NCBI GenBank assembly: GCA_963695505.1
Contig: CAVOGX010000015.1
Coordinates: 186,001 to 250,000, forward strand
Source of the DNA: JACSRF01 sp963695505
GTDB lineage: Bacteria > Chloroflexota > Anaerolineae > Promineifilales > Promineifilaceae
Length of the DNA: 64,000 nucleotides
Direction of reading: 5' to 3'
Shown here piece after piece: positions 53,359-61,318 of the stretch (positions are counted from its first letter, which is position 1; each line of letters opens with the position of its first letter). Position numbers and translations under genes: made by a program. The notes under the pieces are model-generated. The model made no database searches and was not told the origin of the DNA. It worked only from the letters and a program-made list of their open reading frames with translations.

Positions 53359-54009
53359 TTACGGCCGTTGTACGACCAGGTTGTCAAAGGCAACCTGCAA
53401 GCCGGATTGTCCAAAAGTACCCGCATCCAACCCAATGGTGCCACCGGCGAATTGGCCGTCAGACACTTGCTGCAGCAGCGTGTCATTGACATAGAAGCGC
53501 ATTGTGTCGCCAACCGCTTCGACCCGCAGTTGATTCACCGCGTCGACACCCTGGTTAATAGCTGCGGAATCAGTCCAATCTGGAACAAAGCGCGTCCAAC
53601 TGCCATCACTGTTTCGCCGTTCTACAATGAACATACCATCCCCCGTTATATCGAAGCGGTAAAATTGCGTAGCGTTTTGCATTCGGAAAAGAAGGCCATA
53701 ACTACTCTGGGGGCTGCCAGCCAGAATGCGGGCGTCAACCTGCATGACGAAATCTGTAAAAATTGGTTCGGGTAGGGTCACAAACTGCATTAGGGCTGGC
53801 GCGTCAAGCTCAATAATCAGTTCGCCATCGAGAACGGCCGTTCTGCCCGAGGCATCTCCCTCAACCTGCCAGGGACCAGTCTCGCCAACCGAGAATGTGT
53901 CCTGGTACAGAACATCTGAGTTGCTGATCGCCAGCGGGGTATCGCTGCAACCCGCCAGCATCAGTAACATTACCACCCAAAGTGATCCTGCTAGCAGAAT
54001 ATGACGCAT
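53359..54009 (-). CDS. Lipoprotein with concanavalin-like (LamG/DUF1080-type) domain, copy A
   Basis: 216 residues. The lipobox is MLLMLAGC (Cys about residue 21). The mature part is one jelly-roll: YGLLFRMQNATQFYRFDITGDGMFIVERRNSDGSW and RVEAVGDTMRFYVNDTLLQQVSDG, ending with VAFDNLVVQRP. It is a paralogue of the next gene upstream, and the pair is probably a tandem duplication. Carbohydrate or surface binding is plausible. Confidence 0.75.
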   Translation of the reverse strand: MRHILLAGSLWVVMLLMLAGCSDTPLAISNSDVLYQDTFSVGETGPWQVEGDASGRTAVLDGELIIELDAPALMQFVTLPEPIFTDFVMQVDARILAGSPQSSYGLLFRMQNATQFYRFDITGDGMFIVERRNSDGSWTRFVPDWTDSAAINQGVDAVNQLRVEAVGDTMRFYVNDTLLQQVSDGQFAGGTIGLDAGTFGQSGLQVAFDNLVVQRP

Positions 54010-54025
54010 ACGCACGTTCTCCCCC

Positions 54026-54682
54026 TTATGGCGAAATGACGGTAAGATTATCAAACTCCACAACGGCCGTTCCTACTTCCAGCGTGCTAACCCCAAGCCC
54101 CACATCTCCGGTGACAAAGGTGGGGTCCGTGGTTGTGAACAAGGGCAGCCCATTTACCGCCAGGCTCAGCTCATTCCCAATGCAGCTTGCGCGTATCTGA
54201 TTCGTCGCAACACCCTGATTGATAAATTCAGAAGGTTGGTACTGCGCATTTTCCGTTAAATAGGTAATTTGATCGCTGCCGCTCTGGTACTTGCCAATTG
54301 TGTAATATCCATCTCCACTAATCAGGAAAATGTAAAAGTTCTGCTCATTCTGGTAGCGGCAAATGATGCCATAAGCATTATTGTTGGGTCCACTTACCTG
54401 GCGAGCCTGCACGGTAATGATGGCATCATCAAAATTTTGTCCAGGGTTAGACCACCAAATTTTCCCCGCCTGGCTGGTGCTGATGCGGAGTACACCTTCA
54501 ACAAGTTCGGCTACTGCCCCACCCTGATTATAACGTGCCCAGCCGCAATCTCTCTCACCCCCAAAATCATCTTGAAACAACGAACCGCTACCACGGCAAT
54601 CATCGGGACCTGAATCAACTAGCGAGCAAGAGGCCAGCGCCAATGAAAAAATTAGCAACAGTAAAATGTTTATTTTGCGCAC
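54026..54682 (-). CDS. Lipoprotein with concanavalin-like (LamG/DUF1080-type) domain, copy B
   Basis: 218 residues, starting at a GTG (54682) with AGGAGGAG 8 bases upstream. The lipobox is LALASC (Cys about residue 18). The domain layout matches copy A: AYGIICRYQNEQNFYIFLISGDGYYTIGKYQSGS, then QIRASCIGNELSLAVNGLPLFTTTD and VVEFDNLTVISP. Copy B lies first in the transcript; the two are separated by 16 bases. Confidence 0.75.
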   Translation of the reverse strand: MRKINILLLLIFSLALASCSLVDSGPDDCRGSGSLFQDDFGGERDCGWARYNQGGAVAELVEGVLRISTSQAGKIWWSNPGQNFDDAIITVQARQVSGPNNNAYGIICRYQNEQNFYIFLISGDGYYTIGKYQSGSDQITYLTENAQYQPSEFINQGVATNQIRASCIGNELSLAVNGLPLFTTTDPTFVTGDVGLGVSTLEVGTAVVEFDNLTVISP

Positions 54683-54766
54683 AAGAACTCTCCTCCTGAG
54701 TAAAAACCATGTATCTGTTTCAAGCTTGATCACCTCTTTGCCCGCAGACAAGGCCATACAATCTTG

Positions 54767-54910
54767 TTATGAGCCATCCAATTCGCGCTCTAACGATTCA
54801 ACATCATGCTGCAGCTCTTGGTGTTGACTTGAAGAGTATAGATACAGGCCATAACTCACCAGCCATATGGCCGATATCCCAATTGCGATTAATAAAAGGT
54901 TATCAAACAC
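54767..54910 (-). CDS. CcmD-like small membrane protein
   Basis: 47 residues from a GTG with GGAGG 7 bases upstream: one transmembrane helix (NLLLIAIGISAIWLVSYGLYLY) followed by a short charged coiled helix (HQELQHDVESLERELDGS). Length, single N-terminal helix and helical tail match the small CcmD-family proteins of cytochrome c biogenesis. No ccm genes are nearby, so the assignment is by layout only. Confidence 0.6.
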   Translation of the reverse strand: MFDNLLLIAIGISAIWLVSYGLYLYSSSQHQELQHDVESLERELDGS

Positions 54911-54989
54911 TTAATACCTCCTCAATTCTCGAATCTGCTTACTGAGTTTACCGAAAATGCAAGAAACTGGCACACAGGGAACCAGTATC

Positions 54990-55024
54990 AAAAAAATAAG
55001 GGCAGCAAAAAACTGCTGCCCTAT
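54990..55024 (-). terminator. Rho-independent terminator of rny
   Basis: On the minus strand GGGCAGCA, a T-rich loop and TGCTGCCC are followed by TTATTTTTTT, 23 bases after the rny stop. Confidence 0.88.
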
Positions 55025-55046
55025 TTTGGCGTGGGGTTTGTTTCAA

Positions 55047-56576
55047 CTACTTTGCGTAACCAACGGCTCGCGTCTCTCGAATAACAGTAACCTGAATTTG
55101 ACCCGGGTACTGCATGCTGTCCTCAATGGCCTTGGAAATCTCTTTAGATAAGCGCATAGCGCCCAGGTCATCAATTTGCCCTGGCTTAACTAAAATACGT
55201 ATTTCGCGGCCAGCCTGTAAAGCATAAGCGCTTTCGACGCCGTTGAAGGAAGTAGCAATTTCTTCCAGCGTGCGCACACGTTTAATGTAGTTCTCCAGGC
55301 TTTCGCGCCTGGCTCCTGGACGAGCGCCAGAAATTGCGTCGGCGGCTTCCACAATAATTGCTTCTACCGATTCTTGCTCAACTTCGTGGTGATGGGAAGC
55401 GATGGCATTCAAAACGACCTTGGGCACGCGGAAGCGCTTGGCAAATTCTGCCCCTAACATGGCGTGGGTGCCTTCCTGGTCATGGTCCATGGCTTTGCCA
55501 ATATCATGGAGCAATGCGCCCATCTTAGAAAATTCAATATTGGCGCCCAGCTCGGCCGCCAACATCGCCGCCAGTTTGGATGCTTCTACAGAATGATAAA
55601 GCTGGTTTTGGCCATAGGAGGTGCGGAATTTGAGACGGCCCAACATGCGCAGCACCTGGGGGTGCAAGCCGTGGACGTTCGCTTCATAGGCAGCTTGTTC
55701 GCCAGCTTCTTTGATGACCTGCTCCACCTCTTCATCGGCATCCTTGATGAGTTTTTCAATGCGGGCTGGGTGAATACGGCCGTCTGTTATCAGCTTGGCC
55801 ATAGCGCGGCGCGCTATCTCGCGGCGCACCGGGTCAAAGCTGGAAATGGTTACCGCTTCAGGGGTGTCATCAACCACAATATCAACCCCGGCAGCCTGCT
55901 CAAAGGCGCGAATATTACGGCCGTTACGCCCAATTATGCGCCCTTTCATCTCTTCATTTGGCAAAGGCACCACCGAAACCACCAGTTCCGCTACCTGGTC
56001 ACTGGCTACGCGCTGAATCGCCATGGCGATCAACTTACGCGCCTTCTCCTCGGCCATTTCCCGCGCCTCATCTTCAATTTCGCGCATCAACCGCGCCATA
56101 TCCTGGCGCGCTTCCTTCTCAACTTCTTGTAAAAGCAACGTCTTTGCTTCATCGCTAGACATATTGGCAATTTCTTCCAGCTTTACGCGCTGCTCTTCTT
56201 CAGCTTTTTCCAGCAAGTTTTGCCCTCGATCTAGCTTGCTCTGCCGCTTATTAAGCATTTGTTCGCGCGCTTCCAATCGCTTAGCTTGTTTCTCTTGTTT
56301 CTCCCCACGGCGATCGATACGTTCCTCTGCTTTTGCCAGGTCCTGGTAACGTCGCTCGGTTACCTTCTCTGCTTCTAACCGGAGTTCCTGGGCCTCCTTA
56401 CGAGCTTCGGCAAGGAGTTGCTCACTTTCTTTATCCGCCCGTTCTTTCTTCTCTTGAATCTCCTGGCGGGCAGCCTCATATATTTCATCAGTCCGTGGTT
56501 TTAAGTAAAACCACAAACCAACTCCGGCTGCAATTCCGCCCACAATCAGTCCTAAAATAAACCATACGATTGACAT
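55047..56576 (-). CDS. rny: Ribonuclease Y
   Basis: A membrane-anchored endoribonuclease that starts mRNA decay. 509 residues: an N-terminal transmembrane helix (IVWFILGLIVGGIAAGVGLWFYL), a long coiled coil (about 30-195), a KH domain (EEMKGRIIGRNGRNIRAFEQAAGVDIVVDD) and an HD domain with the metal pair in GALLHDIGKAMDHDQEG. The ATG at 56576 gives the normal N-terminus. recX lies 11 bases upstream in the same direction. Confidence 0.96.
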   Translation of the reverse strand: MSIVWFILGLIVGGIAAGVGLWFYLKPRTDEIYEAARQEIQEKKERADKESEQLLAEARKEAQELRLEAEKVTERRYQDLAKAEERIDRRGEKQEKQAKRLEAREQMLNKRQSKLDRGQNLLEKAEEEQRVKLEEIANMSSDEAKTLLLQEVEKEARQDMARLMREIEDEAREMAEEKARKLIAMAIQRVASDQVAELVVSVVPLPNEEMKGRIIGRNGRNIRAFEQAAGVDIVVDDTPEAVTISSFDPVRREIARRAMAKLITDGRIHPARIEKLIKDADEEVEQVIKEAGEQAAYEANVHGLHPQVLRMLGRLKFRTSYGQNQLYHSVEASKLAAMLAAELGANIEFSKMGALLHDIGKAMDHDQEGTHAMLGAEFAKRFRVPKVVLNAIASHHHEVEQESVEAIIVEAADAISGARPGARRESLENYIKRVRTLEEIATSFNGVESAYALQAGREIRILVKPGQIDDLGAMRLSKEISKAIEDSMQYPGQIQVTVIRETRAVGYAK

Positions 56577-56587
56577 TGATATCTCCT

Positions 56588-57214
56588 TCACATATGGCTT
56601 TCAATATCGCGCCATACTTCGTCAGTAACCTCTCTAATAATTTCGTAATCAAACCCTCTTTGGTATAAGAATCGCGTCATCTTTTCTCTAAACGTTTCAA
56701 AGGGTAGCTGCTGCCAGCGTAAAGCCCGTTTTTCCGCCAGGCGTAGTGCGGAAGCCTTCTCGTCGACCTCAGCCAAGGCTCGCTCAACCAGGTCTCTCTG
56801 CACACCTTTTTGCATCAACTCTTGGCGTAAAGCCATCCGGCTGCGTGGTTTAAACGTTTCGCGTTGGTCAACCCAATAACGGGCAAAAGCCTCGTCATTA
56901 AGCAATTCAAGTTCTTCTAACCGGTTTACAACCCGGTCAATATGCGGCTCCTCGACCCCCTTGCGACGCAGGCTGCGTTTAATTTCGGCAATGCTTCGTG
57001 GTCGTAATACCACCAGTCGCATCGCATCTTCTTTCGCTCGAGCAACAGCATCTTCGGCTTGTAATTCAGCAATTTCGTTTGTAGACAATTCTTGCCCAAC
57101 ACGAAGAAACGCCGCAGAATCCAACGGTAGCCCAAACGCAAATTCACCATCCAGAAAAATATTTACCCGGTTGGCGTTTCGTTTTTGCGTTGTTAAGGCC
57201 GTAATCTTCTTCAT
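56588..57214 (-). CDS. recX: Regulatory protein RecX
   Basis: Binds RecA filaments and limits their activity. 208 residues with three tandem three-helix repeats: AVARAKEDAMRLVVLRPRSIAEIKRSLRRKGV, LLNDEAFARYWVDQRETFKPRSRMALRQELMQKGV and LRLAEKRALRWQQLPFETFREKMTRFLYQRGFDYE. It starts with a 50-residue beta-rich segment. The ATG at 57214 is used; the frame is open further upstream across a hairpin. recA lies upstream across a 371-base gap. Confidence 0.92.
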   Translation of the reverse strand: MKKITALTTQKRNANRVNIFLDGEFAFGLPLDSAAFLRVGQELSTNEIAELQAEDAVARAKEDAMRLVVLRPRSIAEIKRSLRRKGVEEPHIDRVVNRLEELELLNDEAFARYWVDQRETFKPRSRMALRQELMQKGVQRDLVERALAEVDEKASALRLAEKRALRWQQLPFETFREKMTRFLYQRGFDYEIIREVTDEVWRDIESHM

Positions 57215-57229
57215 TTTCTCAAAATAAAA

Positions 57230-57251
57230 GCCGTGACATTGCTGCCACGGC
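57230..57251 (-). terminator. Hairpin before recX (terminator or attenuator)
   Basis: On the minus strand GCCGTG, a 10-base loop and CACGGC are followed by TTTTATTTT, 16 bases before the recX start. It could stop transcripts coming from recA. Confidence 0.55.
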
Positions 57252-57331
57252 TGATGGAATAAGGGTATGGGTTTGGGGTGGAATATGCGCTCTCGCAAGT
57301 CCGAAAGCTTACACTGCTACCTAGCTGCTCG

Positions 57332-57347
57332 AGAAACGGCCGTTTCT
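57332..57347. repeat. Extended 16-bp perfect palindrome built on ACGGCCGT
   Basis: AGAAACGGCCGTTTCT, intergenic, comparable with the 18-bp version at 1142-1159. Confidence 0.8.
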
Positions 57348-57551
57348 GGGGATCATGCACATTTGATTAACACACATTACATATCTCGCAGAGTTGGGAC
57401 CATTTATGATGCCTCTAAAGGATAGGCCAAATAAACGGCAGGCGGCCTTTAAACATATTAGCTTGTGTTTTAGGGCACAACTTACAGTGCCATCCGATTT
57501 CGAGACAAACTGCAACATGCAGTTATTCAACTAGCCAGGTTTCCACAAAAC

Positions 57552-57572
57552 GCTTATTCCTTGAGAATAAGC
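57552..57572 (-). terminator. Hairpin downstream of recA
   Basis: GCTTATTC, a 5-base loop and GAATAAGC form an 8-bp stem about 98 bases after the recA stop, followed on the minus strand by GTTTTG. A weak terminator candidate. Confidence 0.45.
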
Positions 57573-57669
57573 TTCCAAATCCATCAAACCTTGTGGCAAT
57601 GGCCCGCGCATTTTCACTTTACAACCATTCAAACGACCGCATTCAATCGGCACGTTTCACGCAGGCCAA

Positions 57670-58686
57670 CTATGCTTCTTGACTATCTTTTACGGGTTGT
57701 AGCCCGGTTTTTTGGCGAATTAAGTTTTCAATTTCAACCAAAAGTGCCGGGTTTTCCATCAAGTAAGTCTTGGCGTTTTCACGCCCTTGACCCAACAAAG
57801 ATTCCCCGTACCTAAAGTAAGCCCCGCGTTTGTCAACGAGGCCATATTCCACAGATAAATCTAACACATCCCCAGATTTTGAAATGCCTTCATTGTACAT
57901 GATGTCAAATTCACACTCAGTGAAGGGGGGAGCAACTTTATTTTTCTTCACTTTTACACGGGTACGATTGCCGGTAACGTCTCCACCGGCCTTGATGCTT
58001 TGGATACGGCGAATGTCCATCCGTACAGAAGCATAAAATTTAAGCGCATTCCCGCCGCTCGTTGTCTCAGGGTTACCAAACATGACCCCGATTTTTTGGC
58101 GAAGTTGGTTGGTGAATATTACAACCGTATTCGTTTGCTTGATTGCGCCAGAAAGTTTTCGCAGCGCCTGTGACATCAGGCGAGCCTGCAAACCGATGTG
58201 CGCATCGCCCATCTCGCCTTCAATTTCAGCGCGAGGCACCAGAGCAGCCACTGAATCTACAACCACCACGTCCATTGTGCCAGAACGAATGAGGGCATCA
58301 GCAATTTCCAATGCTTGTTCGCCAGTATCTGGCTGGGAAACGTACAGGTTATCAACATCAACGCCACATCTGGCAGCGTAAGTGGGGTCCAGCGCATGCT
58401 CCATATCAATAAAGGCACAAATGCCGCCTAAGCGCTGGGCCTCGGCAATAATGTGTTGGCAAAGCGTGGTTTTACCCGAAGACTCAGGACCATAAATTTC
58501 GACAACTCGACCGCGCGGCACACCACCAACGCCAAGGGCGATATCCAGGGATAATGAGCCTGTGGGGATCGATTCGACTTGTAAATGCATGGCATCGCCC
58601 AGGCGCATAATGACGCCTTCGCCAAATCGTTTGGTAAGGCCAGCCAATGTATTTTCCAATGCGCGATCTCGACCTTGATTGCTCAT
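57670..58686 (-). CDS. recA: Recombinase RecA
   Basis: Forms filaments on single-stranded DNA and drives homologous recombination and the SOS response. 338 residues. Walker A GPESSGKTT, the ALDPTYAARCGVDVDNLYVSQPD segment, Walker B VVVVDSVAALVP, FTNQLRQKIGVMFGNPETTSGGNALKFYASVRMDIR (loop L2 and subunit interface) and the KNKVAPPF segment are all present. The gene contains no ACGGCCGT octamer. I found no SOS (LexA) box in the 53-base gap to the divergent GNAT gene. Confidence 0.98.
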   Translation of the reverse strand: MSNQGRDRALENTLAGLTKRFGEGVIMRLGDAMHLQVESIPTGSLSLDIALGVGGVPRGRVVEIYGPESSGKTTLCQHIIAEAQRLGGICAFIDMEHALDPTYAARCGVDVDNLYVSQPDTGEQALEIADALIRSGTMDVVVVDSVAALVPRAEIEGEMGDAHIGLQARLMSQALRKLSGAIKQTNTVVIFTNQLRQKIGVMFGNPETTSGGNALKFYASVRMDIRRIQSIKAGGDVTGNRTRVKVKKNKVAPPFTECEFDIMYNEGISKSGDVLDLSVEYGLVDKRGAYFRYGESLLGQGRENAKTYLMENPALLVEIENLIRQKTGLQPVKDSQEA

Positions 58687-58727
58687 ATTTTTCCAGAAAT
58701 TGGTTAAATTTTTCCCGTTATGTAGTG

Positions 58728-58733
58728 TACAAT
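58728..58733 (+). promoter_or_regulatory. -10 element of the GNAT gene, predicted leaderless
   Basis: TACAAT ends six bases before the ATG at 58740; TTAAAT 18 bases upstream may be the -35. The bases AATAGCGCTATG include a 10-bp palindrome that overlaps the start. Confidence 0.5.
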
Positions 58734-58739
58734 AGCGCT

Positions 58740-59684
58740 ATGGAAATGGCAAACCATTGGTCAGGGGCAGCATCCTCAGCCAGGAAAGTCCGGACAGCCA
58801 ACCTTCAAGATAAAGCCGACATTATGCTTTTGTTGCAAAATGGGCATTATTCCCATGTGCATTTAGATTGGCAGCCCCCTGTTGAATGGATTGGGGAAAA
58901 GGGCTTTGTTGTTGTGCCTGATGTGTTGAAAAAACAATCGCCTTTTTCTGAGGTAATCTTTGGACCGCAGCCTAAATTGGCGGCTTGCCTGGCCGCGATC
59001 GCCGATCCTCCCCCGGCTGCCTGGGTGCGGGTAGCTGCTGTCAAGCGAATTGATGATGCCCCTACGCTGTTTGCGGCCATGATGGAACAGATAATAACGT
59101 ATTTAGAGGAAACGGCCGTTACCGAATTGGGTTGGCTGGTCTTTAATGAATGGCCCCTGCATTTACTAACTTCCCTTGGGTTCACCCAGGCAAATGAAAT
59201 CTCCACCTACGTCAAGTACGACATGGATGTCCCCGAAAGCCCTGTCAACCCTGAACTTACCATACGTCCTGCCCGGCCAGGGGATATGGCTTCGCTGGCG
59301 CACATTGAGGCAGCAGCATTTGCTTCTTTGTGGCGCCACAGCGCCAGCGGGCTACGGCAGGCTTATACACAAGCCTTTAGCTTTGACGTTGCCGAATGGA
59401 ACGGCCGTCTCGTCGGTTTTCAATTTAGCACCAGCAACCAGGATAATGCCCACCTGGTTCGCATGACTGTTGTCCCAGATCTGCAAAAGGCAGGCATTGG
59501 CAGCGCCCTCCTTGCTCATGCCATCCAGGGCTACAAAGCAAGTAAACTGCGGTATATTACCCTTAACACCCAGGCAGATAACCTGCCATCCCAAAGGCTT
59601 TATACAAAATTTGGATTTCAATTGAGCGGGCAGCGCCTCCCAATTTGGATAAGATTAATATCTGCAGGTTCCCACATTTCATAA
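58740..59684 (+). CDS. GNAT acetyltransferase with duplicated domain
   Basis: 314 residues. The C-terminal half is a standard GNAT domain: LTIRPARPGDMASLAHIEAAAF, LVRMTVVPDLQKAGIGSALLAHAIQGY (CoA loop Q/R-x-x-G-x-G/A) and LNTQADNLPSQRLYTKFGFQ. The N-terminal half has the same length and pattern (RTANLQDKADIMLLLQ; ELGWLVFNEWPLHLLTSLGF) but lacks the CoA loop, so it is a degenerate GNAT copy. Substrate unknown. Divergent from recA. Confidence 0.82.
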   Translation: MEMANHWSGAASSARKVRTANLQDKADIMLLLQNGHYSHVHLDWQPPVEWIGEKGFVVVPDVLKKQSPFSEVIFGPQPKLAACLAAIADPPPAAWVRVAAVKRIDDAPTLFAAMMEQIITYLEETAVTELGWLVFNEWPLHLLTSLGFTQANEISTYVKYDMDVPESPVNPELTIRPARPGDMASLAHIEAAAFASLWRHSASGLRQAYTQAFSFDVAEWNGRLVGFQFSTSNQDNAHLVRMTVVPDLQKAGIGSALLAHAIQGYKASKLRYITLNTQADNLPSQRLYTKFGFQLSGQRLPIWIRLISAGSHIS

Positions 59685-59802
59685 TCAACATTTTACGGTA
59701 AAATCTGTGCAAACATTCTGAGTTTCAAGTAACTCTACCGTTCAATAAAGTACCCCCTTGCAAAACGAAACAACTTTACTGTTTCAAACAGGAATATAGT
59801 CC

Positions 59803-60447
59803 ATGGCCGACTCACTACGAGTTCAAATCCCCGAAAACGCACCTTACGTCAATGCTCTTCTGTTGCAAATGCTGCGAGGGGTGGAAGAAGTATTGGGCCA
59901 AAATGGGTTAAATGCCGTTCTACGATCCAGTGGGTTAGAAAGGTACATCGGCAACTTGCCACCCAATGATCTTGAAGAAGGGGTAATGGCCAAAGAGTAT
60001 GCACAACTCAATGAAGCGGTGGAATCTTTCACTGGCCGGGCAGGCAAAGGGATGCTGCAGCGGATCGGCCGTTCCTCGTTTCGCTGGGCTATTCATGAGC
60101 AAACGGCCGTTATGGGCTTAGCTGGCGTAGCGCTCAAAGCGCTTCCTCAACGCCTGCGCATGCGCGCTATTTTGCTAGCCATTCGCAAAGGGCTTATGGA
60201 CAGCGTGAAATTCGGCAAAATCGATGTCAAAGAAGAAAGCGGCGTCCTTATCTTCATCGATTATGCCTGTGTCATATGCCACACGCGCCATGATGAAAAA
60301 CCAGTTTGCCACCTCTATATTGGCACACTTAGCGAAGCTATGGCATATGCCACCGGGAAAGAACCCCATAGCTTTCAAATAGTTGAAACCCATTGCAAAG
60401 CAAAGGGGCATGATTACTGCCGCTTTGAAATACGTTCAGCAGCGTAA
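59803..60447 (+). CDS. V4R-domain protein (BchJ-like)
   Basis: 214 residues. The C-terminal V4R domain shows YACVICHTRHDEKPVCHLYIG and VETHCKAKGHDYCRFEI, the conserved Cys/His set that may bind zinc or a small hydrophobic ligand. V4R domains occur in BchJ (bacteriochlorophyll synthesis) and in many sensor proteins; with no pigment genes nearby, a sensory role is more likely. AGGAATATAGTCC precedes the ATG. Confidence 0.8.
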   Translation: MADSLRVQIPENAPYVNALLLQMLRGVEEVLGQNGLNAVLRSSGLERYIGNLPPNDLEEGVMAKEYAQLNEAVESFTGRAGKGMLQRIGRSSFRWAIHEQTAVMGLAGVALKALPQRLRMRAILLAIRKGLMDSVKFGKIDVKEESGVLIFIDYACVICHTRHDEKPVCHLYIGTLSEAMAYATGKEPHSFQIVETHCKAKGHDYCRFEIRSAA

Positions 60448-60467
60448 AACTCGATACAGGAGTAAAA

Positions 60468-60755
60468 ATGGCAAGATATCAACTGAATGAAGAACAATTA
60501 AATGAGGCACTGGATAGCCTGCCAGGTTGGACCGTAGAAAACGGAAAGCTCAAAAAAACTTTTAAATTTAAGTCATTTGCTGCGGCTCTGGGCTGGATGG
60601 TCAGTGTGGGCGTAGAAGCTGACAAAATGGACCACCATCCGGAGTGGTCAAATGTTTACAACAAGGTCACCGTTCACCTGGTTACCCATGATTTGGGGAA
60701 TGTTATCAGCAGTTGGGATGTGGATCTTGCCAAAAAGATGGAAAATTTAGCGTAA
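60468..60755 (+). CDS. 4a-hydroxytetrahydrobiopterin dehydratase (PCD/DCoH)
   Basis: Recycles the pterin cofactor of aromatic-amino-acid hydroxylases. 95 residues: LPGWTVENGKLKKTFKFKSFAAALGWM, then the active site DHHPEWSNVYNKVTVHLVTHDLG with the conserved His-His-Pro-x-W and later His. It is 20 bases after the V4R gene with an AGGAG site. Confidence 0.92.
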   Translation: MARYQLNEEQLNEALDSLPGWTVENGKLKKTFKFKSFAAALGWMVSVGVEADKMDHHPEWSNVYNKVTVHLVTHDLGNVISSWDVDLAKKMENLA

Positions 60756-60788
60756 CAATTTGAATACACTGTTAAGCAAATCTATTGA

Positions 60789-60865
60789 CATTTGTCATGC
60801 TTCACTGCGTTCAGCAGCCCGACCAAGTTGCGTGAGATTCTTCGTTTCACTCAGAATGACAAATG
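60789..60865. repeat. MITE/REP-like element with CATTTGTCAT/ATGACAAATG ends, copy 2
   Basis: Exact 10-bp inverted ends enclose about 57 bases, including GATTCTTCGTTTCACTCAG. It shares the TGTCATGCT and GATTCTTCG...CAGAATGACA blocks with 26573-26642. The sequence lies in the gap between PCD and tRNA-fMet. Confidence 0.65.
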
Positions 60866-60903
60866 GGTGAAACTTTGTTAACAGAGTATTCGAAATAATG
60901 GTC

Positions 60904-60939
60904 CCGAGCCTGTCGAGGGCCGGCCCTCAACAGGCTCGG
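60904..60939. repeat. Near-perfect 16-bp inverted repeat CCGAGCCTGTCGAGGG
   Basis: The arms CCGAGCCTGTCGAGGG and CCCTCAACAGGCTCGG differ at one position and flank a CCGG-type centre. The CTGTCGA/ACAGGCTC core recalls the short inserts in the Rhs tips. Confidence 0.65.
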
Positions 60940-61031
60940 ACCTCCATGTTATTAAACACTTCTTTAACACTGTATTGAATCCTACTGCATAAAAGCAAAA
61001 AAGCACCCCTTCTCAGGTGTGCTTTTGCAAA

Positions 61032-61103
<72 letters not shown>

Positions 61104-61318
61104 TCGACGAATGGGGATTATAGCAAGGGCCTAATAATTGTCAAGCCACATGGACGTTTTAATACAGTATACATTTCTCAATGACCGCCCAATATATTTA
61201 ACCTGAAAGTTACTTTCTCAATGATTCAGGCCATGCTATAATTTTCATATCAAAGATAGTTGTTGTATCAACCAATACAGCATCACCTATTTATGGAAGG
61301 AAAAAGAGGTACATATTA

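Larger units (their letters stand above)
57299..57669. other. Intergenic region between recA and recX
   Basis: 371 bases. It contains a 16-bp palindrome around an ACGGCCGT octamer (57332-57347) and an 8-bp hairpin (57552-57572). A 69-codon open frame on the minus strand (57321-57530) has no support. Confidence 0.6.

Noticed and set aside
57321..57530. 69-codon minus-strand frame between recA and recX
   Set aside because: No ribosome site or conserved motif, Cys-rich random-looking translation.
58687..58739. SOS (LexA) box between recA and the GNAT gene
   Set aside because: No GAAC-N4-GTTC or CTGT-N8-ACAG pattern was found; only a short ATAGCGCTAT palindrome is present.
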